Below are positions 10,653 through 20,643 of a stretch of DNA of 64,000 nucleotides, piece after piece (positions within the stretch are counted from its first letter, which is position 1; the number at the start of each line of letters is the position of its first letter). The DNA comes from Euphorbia lathyris (taxonomy: Eukaryota > Streptophyta > Magnoliopsida > Malpighiales > Euphorbiaceae): positions 60,407,501 through 60,471,500 of the forward strand of contig NC_088918.1 of the NCBI RefSeq assembly GCF_963576675.1, read 5' to 3'. Both the position numbers and the translations under genes were made by a program. A model generated the notes under the pieces. It saw only the letters and a list, made by a program, of their open reading frames with translations. It had not been told where the DNA came from and searched no databases.

Positions 10653-10669
10653 CCCCAGCAGAGTCGCCA
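10653..10669 (-). promoter_or_regulatory. Tat-1 primer binding site (tRNA-Arg type)
   Basis: On the minus strand the sequence is TGGCGACTCTGCTGGGG, two bases after the LTR end (CTAACA). TGGCGACTC..TGGGG is the primer site seen in Ogre/Tat elements, matched there to tRNA-Arg. It fixes the LTR/internal boundary. Confidence 0.75.
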
Positions 10670-10671
10670 CT

Positions 10672-13425
10672 TGTTAGATGAGGTGCCGCGACCTAATCTC
10701 TGTGGCGGACCGGGGGGTGGACACCTCATGGCGACGTAAGCGGTGATTGGCGCCGAAAGCAACCAATCGTGGAATCAAGCTGCTCGGCAGGACCGGAGCT
10801 CGGAGTATGGAAGAGTCGCCACCCACGAATGGGAAAATGAACACCGATCCCTTACGGGAGACCGGTGAGGGTTCGGGAAACTTAGGTACGAGCCGAGAAG
10901 GCTAGCTCCTTTCCGAAGAAAGGCTACTAGGCACCCCGACATCGCCCGGTTATGAACCACCGGCCTCCTACTCAGCGTGTTAGGCAATAACGGACTAATC
11001 GCATATTTCTTTAAGTTTAAAATTCATTTGAAACCTTTTCTTTCTCGTTTTGAAAACCGTTTTGAGCTTATATTATTGAAAGCCATTTTGGTAAAGAATC
11101 ACTCATTTACGTTGATGCTAAGTATAAAAGAGAAAGGGGGAGAAGGAAGAATTGATTTATTTACAGTGTGTCTTATGCTTCGATTCACATGTTAACTCTC
11201 CACTAAACTCACTCCCCGAAAACGAGTTTATTTACTTGGTTCGTGCCTTAATCGCCGTTGGAACGATTTAGGTACGTTTCAAAACCCCGTTTATTTATGT
11301 GGCCTCTACTCGAACCGCCGTTGGAACGACTCGAGCGTTTGAAGACGTAGAATAAAGAATTTCAACTCGAAAACGTGGTTAGGCATACAAGTCAATTTAC
11401 TTTGTACAAATCATTTAAGAAGACGATTCAAAACTCTATTATTTACGATTAAAAGCTATCTTAATTACAAGGTTCGCTTAATCCGTCGTTGGAACGGACT
11501 AAGGTTTTAAAACATGATGTTTTAAGAAATGGTTTAAAAATGCTAAGAAAATGTTATTTACACTTTAGGAATATCTAGAAAACTTTAAGTTTAAATAAGC
11601 AAATTAAACTCACTTTTTGTGATTTTACTTTCCCCTTTTCACTCAATTAACCTTTAACATTATCATAATTACAACAATAAATCAATTTAAACCAAAATTC
11701 ACCAAGTAAAACACATTTGGAATATATACATATATACAAGAATAAAATAGAAATACATATATACATAGTTTTATCTAAAAATAGGGATATATCTATAGAT
11801 GAAAATAAGTAAGAAATATTATATGATATAACAAAGAAAGTGAAAAAGAATACTAAATATAATACCTTTTTATTCTAATTCAAAATATGTAAAAACAATG
11901 AACCAAGTTTATAAATGGGAAGAATAACATTTAATCTCCAACATAGTTTTACCCAATGATAACTAACATAATTCAAATGAGCTAAAAACCATATATATAT
12001 ACATATATACTACTTTATAATATTAAATCCAAACGAATTAAATTTCAACATGAAATAAATAAATATATAGTACGTAATAAATAGTTATAGGATTAAAAAA
12101 AAAAATTTATAAACATATTACACAATAATATACATATATATATAAGTAGAAATGTCAAAAAGTGGAGAAAGGAGGGTAAAAATGGTGATTTTCGGTTTCC
12201 AGCAGATTACCGACGGAAAATCCGTCGCCAATCTGCTATTAGTGACAGAAAAGGTAGAATTACAGCAGCAGTCCAAAACTTTACAGATTTGTTCAAAAGC
12301 TTTAAATTAAGTCTAATTCGATCGTTTGGGATCTCCGAACTACCAAAAATGGATCATAGTCTATAACGGATTTTCCTAAAACGACGTTTTTATTTTAAAA
12401 CGTTATTCGGAAATATCTTTTCCAAACTTATAATTACAACGTTTTTAATACCCGAACTACCTTTCAATCGGATCACGGTTCGTATTGGGATATTAAAACG
12501 AGGTTTTTTATTTTAAAACAAAACCGAATTTTTATTTAACACGGGATAAAAATAAATAAATACGAAGAATTAAATAAAACGTGATAAATAAATGAATAAC
12601 TAAATAAATAAAATTATAACATAAAAACAAATAAAGAAAATAAAATAAATGAAATAAATAAAACGAGTCTAGTCCTCGGATAATACCTCAAGTTCGGTAT
12701 TGACGGTTGAAGTCGGTTGATTCCACGAATCGTGCTTTTCCGGTGTTTTTGGTAAAATTTTAACTTTTAGGAAATTTGGAATTTTTAGGAAAAAAAATGT
12801 TTTTTCCCAAAAAAAGATTTTCTCTCTCTAAAAATGTTTAGAGTGAGAAGCTCCTCCCAAAAGTCCTCTCCCAAATGCATTGGGATCCGTGCCTTAAATA
12901 GGCAACGGATCCCGGAATCTTTTGGGCGACGCCCAACTAAGGTTGGGCGTCGCCCAAAAGAGGTTGGGCTATCACCCAACCTGGTTGGGCGGACGCCCAA
13001 CTTTTGTTGGGCGAACGCCCAACATGTGTTGGGCGAACGCCCAACGTTGTTGGGCGAACGCCCAACGAACGTTGGGCGTTTTCCCGATGATCGTCGGGCG
13101 CTCGCCCAACGGCTGTCGGGCGCTCGCCCAACGACTGTCGGGGGAGCATGCCCGACGGCCGTCGGGCGTCCTGCAGACGCTGAGCGCACGTCCTGCACTG
13201 CCAGGCGTGCGTCCGACTGCCGTTGGACACACGTTGGCTGCCGCTAGGCGTTTGCACCACGTCGCAGAGCGTCCACGAGCCGTTTACTCGACGACTGCGA
13301 CCCGTTGACTCACCACTTTGCTATTATACATTTTTCTCTTTTTCTTTCAAAATTTTTCCGAAATCAACCGCTTCGACCGCTTTGTTAAAGGTTTTCGTCA
13401 CAGGTCCTCCGACTCGGTGTCTACA
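10672..13425 (-). repeat. Tat-1 LTR, 2754 bp
   Basis: On the minus strand the LTR starts TGTAGACACCGAGTC and ends CTAACA, giving TG...CA ends. A primer site follows and a polypurine tract precedes it. The interior is AT-rich (11400-12900) apart from a GC-rich palindrome array near the U3 end. No second copy is in the window to compare. It acts both as the 5' LTR of Tat-1 and, by position, as the 3' LTR of a truncated copy to the right. Confidence 0.82.
12921..13165. repeat. Array of about 11 short GC-rich palindromes in the Tat-1 LTR
   Basis: Units such as gttgggcgaacgcccaac recur every 22-26 bp. Each is self-complementary and differs in the 2-4 base centre. Later units drift to gtcgggcgctcgcccaac. 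The array gives open frames in several phases on both strands, which is a by-product of the repeat. It lies about 260-505 bp from the LTR start. Confidence 0.88.
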
Positions 13426-13441
13426 GTTGCCCCTACTTTCC
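13426..13441 (-). promoter_or_regulatory. Polypurine tract abutting the Tat LTR
   Basis: On the minus strand GGAAAGTAGGGGCAAC is followed directly by TGTAGACACC. A G-rich purine run ending GGGGCAAC just before the LTR is the Tat/Ogre second-strand priming site. It marks 13426 rightwards as internal sequence of another Tat copy. Confidence 0.7.
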
Positions 13442-13639
13442 TATTTTGACAGTGATGTGTGTGTTTTGAAAACGTTTTTTGCTAACGCAACACATACAAT
13501 GTAAAACATATAAAAGTAAAAGACACGTAAAGAGTAGGAGGAAGAATACCTGACCTTTGCGCTGCGCGTTCCGGCGTCGTTTTCGATTCTTTCTGGCTTT
13601 GCCTTTGAATCGGCCGCCGGCGGATGTTCTTATTACGGA
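13442..13639. other. Non-repetitive part of the truncated Tat 3' UTR
   Basis: No gene is seen in this short stretch between the polypurine tract and the tandem repeats. Confidence 0.4.
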
Positions 13640-14380
13640 CCCTAGCCTACGTGGACTGCGGGTAAAAGTGGCTCAAAAGCTACCCTAGTCTACGAATGTG
13701 GGTAAAATGGCTCAAAAGCGACCTCCGGTCTACTACCGTGGGTCAAATGGCTCAAAAGCAACCCTGGTCCACGACCGCGGGTGAAAGTGGCTCAAAAGCT
13801 ACCCTAGTCTACGACTTGTGGGTAAAATGGCTCAAAAGCGACCCCGATCTACTACCGTGGGTCAAATGGCTCAAAAGCAACCCTGGTCCACGACCGCGGG
13901 TGAAAATGGCTCAAAAGCAACCCTAGTCTACGACTGTGGGTAAAATGGCTCAAGAGCGACCCCGACCTACGACCGGGGGGGGGGGGGGGGAAATGGCTCA
14001 AAAGCAACCCTAGTCTACGACTGTGGGTAAAATTGCTCTTTCCAGCTACCCTAGTTTCTAAATCAACCGCAGGTAAAATTGCTCTTTCTAGCTACCCTAG
14101 TCTCTAAATCAACCGCAGGTAAAATTGCTCTTTCTAGCTACCCTAGTTTCTAAATCAACCGCATGTAAAATTGCTCTTTCCAGCTACCCTAGTCTCTACA
14201 TCAACCGCAGGTAAAATTGCCTTTTCTAGCGACCCTAGTCTTTATCTCGACCGCAGGTAAAGTTGCTTTTTCTAGCGACCCTAGTTTTTATCTCGACCGC
14301 AGGTGCTCTTTCGTTTTGCATATTTCAAAATCAATCGTTCAACCCTAATCTATACATCGATCGCGAGTACTTCAAAATCT
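13640..14380. repeat. Two families of tandem repeats, truncated Tat 3' UTR
   Basis: From 13640 to about 14030, units of 40-45 bp carry gggtaaaatggctcaaaagc and a ..ctacgac.g phrase. From about 14030, units of about 54 bp carry ctctttctagctaccctagt and ..tcaaccgcaggtaaaatt. A run of 14 G lies near 13978-13991. The core gaccgcag..t.gct is also present in the 50 bp units at the left edge, which supports one family of Tat 3' UTR repeats. Confidence 0.8.
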
Positions 14381-16876
14381 ATGGCGCACGTGGTTGAAAG
14401 TTACTCGAGAGTACTTCAAAATCTCGTTGGTTTTGAGCTGGTCAGTGTCCATCTCTTGCTTGCTTAAGTTCACCAGACGCACAACCTCGCTAATTTGCTC
14501 AGTGGAGCATTGGGAGGAGGAAGAGAGTTGGTGATTTGTTTTCTCTTGCTCAGTATGAAGCTGGCTGAAGAGATGATGTACTTCGGCAGAAGTGGCATAT
14601 GTTGAGTTCGCAGCTGACAATTGATGAATCTGCCCTTGCAGTGAGTTCATGTGGTTTACCATGGTCAGCTGGAGTTCGGCCAGCTTCGTTATAGAGTCCT
14701 GCCTGGGCTGTTGAGATTGCAATGAGGTCATGACACTCAGAAGATCCTTCAGACCTTTGATCTCAGTTAGAAGCTGAGTGACAGATGAAAGTTGGGATGT
14801 CTCAACATTAGTAGACCCATCGGCATTGGTGTTTGATTGATGAAGGTCCTGGATAAGAGCTTGAGTTGAGTCAATGATTCTTCGACCAGACTCAGTTGCA
14901 TTTAGGTAGCTAAAGGATCCATCATGTGTTGGCCCAGATGCCGGAGGAGGAGTAGAGCCGAATGAAGGCGGTGTTTGGTTCTGCTCATCATTTGAATGTC
15001 TAGCATTATCAGCGGCTGGCCTGGAATTAGGATTGTTAGTAGAAACTGACTGGATTTGATTCTGCATATTGAGTTATGGAAGTGGAGGATCGGCAGAAAG
15101 TGTTGCTTGCTCAGGGTCAGGCTGAAGCTGACTGGATTGTGGAAGCTGAGTAAGTTCAGTGTTCACCTGAGTAGGTAATTCCTTGGCTTGCTCAACATGT
15201 TGAGGAGCGGAATCTTCGAGTACTTGCTCGACATTACTTTGGTTTGCGGAAGCGGTTAAGTTGGCATGTTCCTTCGGCTGAGAAACAGAGGCTTGATTTT
15301 CTTGTTGCTCTGGTTGAGACTCATGAGGGTTGGAGAAGAACCTAAGATGTACATCTGTAAGGTCAGAGATCTCATCCCTCAGCGGTGAGTCACCCATTAG
15401 GTCAATGACGGGTGCTCGAAATGCCTTCTTCTTCCTCAGTCTCTTTAGCTTTGGAGGAGTATGGTCACAAGGAATGGACTCAATAGAGTCAATAGGTGAA
15501 GCTTCCCTTTGAAAAGCGGGAGCATTTGCTGTTTGCTCAGTTTCTTCTTCGTCAACCAACTCAGTGTTGATTGGTTCAAGGTGCTCATCATCTGCTGTTT
15601 CCTCAGTGTCATCCTGACCACTTTCTTCTTCATCAGACTCATCATCCAGTTCTTCTTCCTCAAGCTATTCATCTAGTTCTTCTTCCTCGACAAACTGACC
15701 ACCCAATTGGTCTTAGTCTTCCTGGTCATCTAACTGTTGCTCATCAACCTCTCTTTCTTCTGCCACAGGCTCAGTTTGCCTAGGTCTTTTCTCAGCTGAC
15801 CTGGATCCACCCTGACTTTGCTGAATTTGAGGCTTAGTTCCTCTGCATACAACCTTAAGCCTTTTTGGTATAGAGGCAGCAGCTTTAGAGGTGCTTTGGA
15901 CATCCTTCCTTTTTCCTTGAGTTCTTCCCTTTCGAGTCACCGCCCCCTCAACGTTCTGGACAGCTTCCCCTTTTCCTTTCTTCGGTACAATAGGTTGATC
16001 ATATGCCAAACCGAATAGGGCAGCAGCTGTAATCTCGATTTGCCAAGTGTGGATTTCTACAACCATGTCCACATTGTGATCCTTGAGGATTCGGGTGATA
16101 AAGGAGCCTAACCTAAGGGTTCCTGTACTTCGTAGAAACCCACCGATAATGAAGACGAGCATGTTTATCGGTGTGTAGGTCAGCATGTGCCATATAAAAC
16201 ACTGCTCAAAATTGGTTGCTGAGTTAGTGCAGTTGATTTTGGGAAAAAGGAAATTGGTCAGTATGTAATGGGCCATCTTTTGATGCTGACCCATGGAAGT
16301 GCTCGAGATTTCACCTACATGACCCTCAGGTTTACAGAAGGTCTGAACGTAGTTGGTTTTATCTTGGTCACCTGATTTACGAAGTATAGCTCCTTCGTTT
16401 TTCAGTTTGAACAGTGAGGCAAGATATGCAGGGTTGATGAAGATGTCCTTCCCTCGAACATGAGAAGCCAGGTAGTTCCGGTCATCATCAGCGATCTTCA
16501 GGTTGGCGTAGAATTCTCTTACCAACTCAGGGTAAGTAGCATCACGAACTGAGAACAGCTCGGTCCAACCATTATTCTTGATCCACTCACAAAAGGGTTG
16601 CTCGGTGTCTACGAATCCCCTTGAAAACCATCGTGAGTGATCAATCTTACACCCCTTCACACTCTCAAAAACCTGAGAGTAGGTGCGTTCCACAACTTTC
16701 TTGCCCTTGTCCTTTTGTTGTTGTTTTCCCTTCGAAGAGGTGGCTTGGACAGCTTGAGCTTTCTTGCTCGGCGTTGTGACCTTAGTGTGGTCACGTTGGG
16801 TAGAAGATTTGGGGTTTTCATTGGAGCGGTTGTCGGGTAAACCAGCACCAAAGATGTTCAGAGAAACGTTCGTCAT
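14372..16876 (-). pseudogene. SIRE envelope-position ORF with a putative plant transposon-protein domain
   Basis: One reading frame spans the whole interval, interrupted by in-frame stops at 15713-15715, 15665-15667 and 15074-15076. The first 130 residues are basic (KAQAVQATSSKGKQQQKDKG). Residues about 75-300 resemble the domain annotated in plants as 'putative plant transposon protein' (SRGFVDTEQPFCEWI, YPELVREFYANLKI, VRGKDIFINPAYLA). A basic stretch (KRKDVQS, IPKRLKVV) and a long acidic and Gln-rich region follow. The 3' part has a heptad-like segment (TQLLTEIKGLKDLLSVM). SIRE-family elements carry an ORF here, sometimes called envelope-like. I see no clear signal peptide or membrane span. 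The 3' end is cut by the Tat junction. Confidence 0.72.
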
Positions 16877-16999
16877 ATTCTCAGAAAAGTTTTGGGAAGT
16901 TTGGGAATTTTTAGGGAGAGTAATTGGAATGCCAAAGTTTTCTAAGCGTAAAGAGATAAAAGTGGGAATTTCTCCACAATTTATAGAGGTATTGAGTTG

Positions 17000-17380
17000 A
17001 TCTAAAGCGTTGGGTTGTCAATTTGACCTCGAGATTCTCAATCGACAAAGATTCTAGCATTTATGACACATACGGCGCGTGTGTTTTCTAATTATAGCGC
17101 ATACATCATCCTAGGTGGCTATTTAATTCGCGTGCTTTGCATTAAAGTTTGCAACGGATCTTTACTCAGTGTTAAGGATCTCAAACATTTAAGATTCTGA
17201 GTAGACAATTGTTACGCAAAGGAATAATTCTTATGCTTAGTTGCTCAGTTTAAGATAAAAACTCAGCATGTAAATCTACTCAGCATGTGATAGTAATTGA
17301 TTTAGCATAAATCATTCAGCATGGTAATTTACTCAGCATGCATACTATACTTGGAATTTATTGAAGAGGATTAAACATAC
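17000..17380 (-). other. SIRE spacer between RNase H and the extra ORF
   Basis: No coding frame is recognised. The motif actcagcat(g/t) recurs several times around 17240-17340. Confidence 0.4.
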
Positions 17381-18400
17381 CAATGGCTTCTCTAAGTATG
17401 TTGAATTGCTCACGAGCCAGTGGCTTTGTGAAGATATCAGCAAGCTGCTCATCCGTTGGGACATAGGTCAGCTTGATCTCTCCCTTGAGTACGTGATCTC
17501 TAATGTAGTGATGTCTTATGCTGACATGCTTCATCCTGCTGTGCTGGATTGGGTTCTTTGATAAGTCAATGGCACTCTTGTTGTCACATTTGACTTCAAT
17601 TGTTTTAGTTCAAACACCATAATCTTCAAGCTGTTGCTTAATCCATAGGACTTGAGCAACATAGCTTCCAGCAGCAACGTACTCAGCTTCAGTGGTTGAT
17701 AGGGCTACTGACGCCTGCTTCTTGCTGAACCAGGATACAAGACAGCTCCCAAGGAAGTGGCATCCTCCTGAGGTGCTTTTTCATTCAAGCTTGTCTCGTT
17801 CGTAGTCAGCGTCAGTGTATCCAATGAGTGTGAAGTCATGAGTATTGGGATACCACAAACCTGCATTCACTGAGCCTTGCAAATATCTAAGGATTCTTTT
17901 TACAGCTATGTAATGAGATTCCTTAGGGTTAGATTGATATCTAGCACAATAACATACCGAGAACTGAATGTCCGGCCTACTAACAGTTAAGTAAAGTAGA
18001 GAACCAATCATACCTCGGTACAATCTGTTGTCTACTGACTTACCATTCTCATCAGCGCAGAGGACAGTCTCAGTGCCCATTAGGGTAGATATTGACTTAC
18101 AATTCTCAAGTTCATACTTCTTCAATATCTCCTTAGCATACTTAGTTTGACTGATGAAGATGCCATTTTTCCCTTGTTTGATTTGAAGTCCAAGGAAGAA
18201 ATTGAGTTCTCCCATCGTTGACATTTCAAACTCAGTCTGCATCTGCTTACTAAATTCCTTGCACATTGACTCGTTAGTGCCACCAAAAATAATGTCATCA
18301 ACGTATATTTGAGCCAACAGGGTATCTTTACCCTTCCTCTTAATGAATAAGGTTGTATCAGCTTTACATCTGACATAATTTCTAGTCAGCAGGAAACTCG
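17381..18400 (-). pseudogene. pol: SIRE RT 3' half and RNase H, broken
   Basis: The upstream part reads YVDDIIFGG (RT catalytic Asp pair) through SRPDIQFSVCYCARYQ to LIGYTDADY, the start of RNase H. A TGA at 17781-17783 follows DKLE, where an Arg codon is usual. The same frame then continues through the RNase H body (KSTSGGCHFLG, ALSTTEAEYVAA, IDLSKNPIQHSR, ADIFTKPLAREQFN), with one more TGA after EDYGV. The join to the RT 5' half is frameshifted near 18486, where one base appears to be missing after QPPGF. Confidence 0.85.
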
Positions 18401-18844
18401 TCAGCCTTTCATACCAAGCACGTGGTGCTTGCTTGAGACCATACAGAGCCTTTTTGAGCTTATAAACGTAGTTTGGGAATTTAGGATCCTAAACCCTGGA
18501 GGCTGATTAACACAAACTTCCTCGTTTATAACTCCATTAAGGAATGCACTCTTAACATCCATTTGAAACAGTTTAAAGTTCATATAGCTTGCATATGCAC
18601 ATAAAATTCTAATAGCCTCTAGCCTTGCCACTGGGGCAAAGGTCTTACCGTAGTCAATACCTTCTTGCTGACTGTAGCCCTGAGCTACAAGTCTTGCTTT
18701 GTTTCTGACCACGTTCCCTTGTTCATCCAGCCTGTTGCGGAAGACCCATCTTGTTCCTATGGTCTTCTGGCTTCTTGGTTTTGGCACTAGATCCCATACT
18801 TCATTTCCTCTGAACTGATCAAGTTCTTCTTGCATTGCATTCAT
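18401..18844 (-). pseudogene. pol: SIRE RT 5' half
   Basis: [36 protein letters not shown] and [12 protein letters not shown] are classic Ty1/copia RT motifs. The frame is continuous with the integrase frame across a single stop at 18884-18886. It is lost after QPPGF by a one-base deletion, after which residues are nonsense. Confidence 0.85.
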
Positions 18845-18883
18845 CCAGAATTCATCATACTCAGCTTCAGCGAAATTCTTTGG

Positions 18884-20485
18884 TTACTGGATTGAGACGA
18901 ATGCTACGTTGCTGAGGTATCTCCTGAGTTGATTCCTTGTCATCAGGGTGTTCTCAGCGGCATCAAGAATGGCACTCTCTGAGTGACCTCTTGGTATCCT
19001 AATCTCCTTTGGCAGATTGATGTCTTGCGCTGGGTGTGTTTCAACAATCTCTGCAGGAGTAGTTTGGTCAGTGAAAGTAATTTGAGTTTCACTTTTACCT
19101 TTGGTCAGCCCTTGAGGGAATGACTCAACTACAGTTTCTTGGTCAGCGGGTGCTGAGTGTGGATCATCCTCGGTCAGCGGCTGGTATCTTCCTGCAGGGT
19201 TAGTTTCATCGAACTCAACGTGTACTGACTCTTCTAAAACCTGAGTTCGTTTATTGAAAACTCTGTATGCTTTACTGTTTGTTGAGTAGCCTAAAAAGAT
19301 AGCTTCATCAGCTTTTGAGTCGAACTTAGCTAGGTTGTCTTTGGTATTCAAGATAAAACATTTACAACCAAAGGCACAAAAGTATCCAATGTTGGGCTTT
19401 CGTCCTTTCCAAAGTTCATAGGGGGTCTTCTTTAACATAGGTCTAACTAGAGCCCTATTAAGAATGTAGCACGCTGTGTTGACAGCTTCTCCCCAAAAGT
19501 ACTTTGGAAGCCTATGCTCACTCAGCATTGTCCTGGCTATTTCAACCAAGGTTCTGTTTTTCCTTTCAACAACCCCATTTTGTTGAGGCGTTCTAGGAGC
19601 AGAAAAATTATGGTTAATTCCGTTGGTTTCACAGAATTCAACAAACTGTTGGTTCTTGAATTCTCCATCATTGTCACTTCGGATGTGAGCTAACTTAAGG
19701 TCTTTATCATTTTCAAGTTTTCTTACTAAATTTGAAAACGTCTCAAAGGTTTCATCCTTGCTACTCAGCAAGATGATCCAAGTGTACCGAGAAAAGTCAT
19801 CTACAATGACCAAGGAAAATCTTCTTCCACCCAAGCTCAGCGGCTGGACTGGACCGAAGAGATCCAAGTGTAGTAACACTAATGGACGCTTAGTTGAGAC
19901 AATGTTTTTACTATGAAAAGATTGTTTGGTTTGTTTTCCAGCTTGGCAAGCGTGGCATAATTGATCTTTTTCAAACTTAAGTTCTGGCAGTCCCTCAACC
20001 AATTGCTTTCTTGCTAATTTGGCCAGGAGGTCCATGCTTACATGACCAAGTCTCCTGTGCCATAGCCAGGAATTTTCTTCCTTTGACACTAAGCATACAG
20101 TTTTTGAAAACTTCTTTTCTAAGTTCAGCATAAAGACATTATCAATACGAGGGGCAGTTAAAATTAACTCATTTGTTTTAACCTCGAATATTTTACATCT
20201 AGTGTCATCAAATATAACTTTTCTCCCATTGTCACATAGCTGAGCTTCGCTGAGTAAGTTATATTTGAGTCCGCTGACTAGCGAGACTGACTCAATAGTA
20301 GGATTACCACCAATGGTTCCTGACCCTACTATCTTACCCTTCTTGTTGTCTCCAAAACTTACACTTCCTCCTCGTTTACGCACAAACGTGATGACCTGAG
20401 TTTCATCACCAGTCATATGCCTCGAGCATGTGCTGTCAATGTACCACATCTTTGACTTCCCAGCACACCTCAGGCTTACCTGCAA
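18884..20485 (-). CDS. pol: SIRE protease and integrase
   Basis: 533 residues. The protease N-terminus is MWYIDSTCSRHMTG; the active site reads Asp-Ser-Thr where Asp-Ser-Gly is expected, so it is probably inactive. GAG-preintegrase with HHCC follows (WHRRLGHVSMDLLA ... CHACQAGKQ), then the integrase core with Asp in LHLDLFGP, Asp in IRSDNDGEF and Glu in TPQQNGVVERKNRTL. The C-terminal part reaches NQLRRYLSNVAFVSIQ before a TAA. The frame upstream (zinc knuckle region) is shifted relative to this one. Confidence 0.87.
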   Translation of the reverse strand: MQVSLRCAGKSKMWYIDSTCSRHMTGDETQVITFVRKRGGSVSFGDNKKGKIVGSGTIGGNPTIESVSLVSGLKYNLLSEAQLCDNGRKVIFDDTRCKIFEVKTNELILTAPRIDNVFMLNLEKKFSKTVCLVSKEENSWLWHRRLGHVSMDLLAKLARKQLVEGLPELKFEKDQLCHACQAGKQTKQSFHSKNIVSTKRPLVLLHLDLFGPVQPLSLGGRRFSLVIVDDFSRYTWIILLSSKDETFETFSNLVRKLENDKDLKLAHIRSDNDGEFKNQQFVEFCETNGINHNFSAPRTPQQNGVVERKNRTLVEIARTMLSEHRLPKYFWGEAVNTACYILNRALVRPMLKKTPYELWKGRKPNIGYFCAFGCKCFILNTKDNLAKFDSKADEAIFLGYSTNSKAYRVFNKRTQVLEESVHVEFDETNPAGRYQPLTEDDPHSAPADQETVVESFPQGLTKGKSETQITFTDQTTPAEIVETHPAQDINLPKEIRIPRGHSESAILDAAENTLMTRNQLRRYLSNVAFVSIQ

Positions 20486-20643
20486 TATAGCTAGTTGCTT
20501 TTAGGTACCCAATTCTTTTTGGGTCCTTTCTTGTTAGGTTCAACAGGTAAAGCATCATATTTCATTTTATGACGACATACTTGGACAGTGTGTCCATTCT
20601 TTCCACAGAAGTCACAGCTGACCTTCCGTTTAGGATGCCTCAC
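20486..20643 (-). pseudogene. gag: SIRE third zinc knuckle, after a stop codon
   Basis: In the same frame as gag but past its TAA, the sequence reads CDFCGKNGHTVQVCRH, a CCHC knuckle, followed by LPVEPNKKGPKKNWVPKSN and a TAG. It closely repeats the preceding knuckle (CDFCGKKGHTTKVC), so the two are a tandem duplication. Confidence 0.75.

Larger units (their letters stand above)
1..13425 (-). mobile_element. Tat-1: Tat-lineage Ty3/gypsy LTR retrotransposon, 3' LTR off the left edge
   Basis: Read on the minus strand the order is LTR (10672-13425), primer binding site, about 2 kb leader, gag, a gag-like/protease/RT/RNase H/second RNase H frame, integrase, then a 3' untranslated zone with tandem repeats that runs off the left edge. 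The second, archaeal-type RNase H after a degenerate first one is the hallmark of the Tat lineage. The copy is defective: in-frame stops at 2846-2848 and 1651-1653 and a frameshift near 2770. The right end is set by the LTR terminus (TGTAGACACC on the minus strand). Confidence 0.88.

Noticed and set aside
12785..13308. Several overlapping frames on both strands with repeats such as RPTxVGRxP
   Set aside because: They arise from the palindrome array, whose units are open in many phases. No conserved protein feature and no consistent strand.
13978..13991. Run of 14 G
   Set aside because: Simple homopolymer within the tandem repeats; may even vary by sequencing error, so no separate meaning is claimed.
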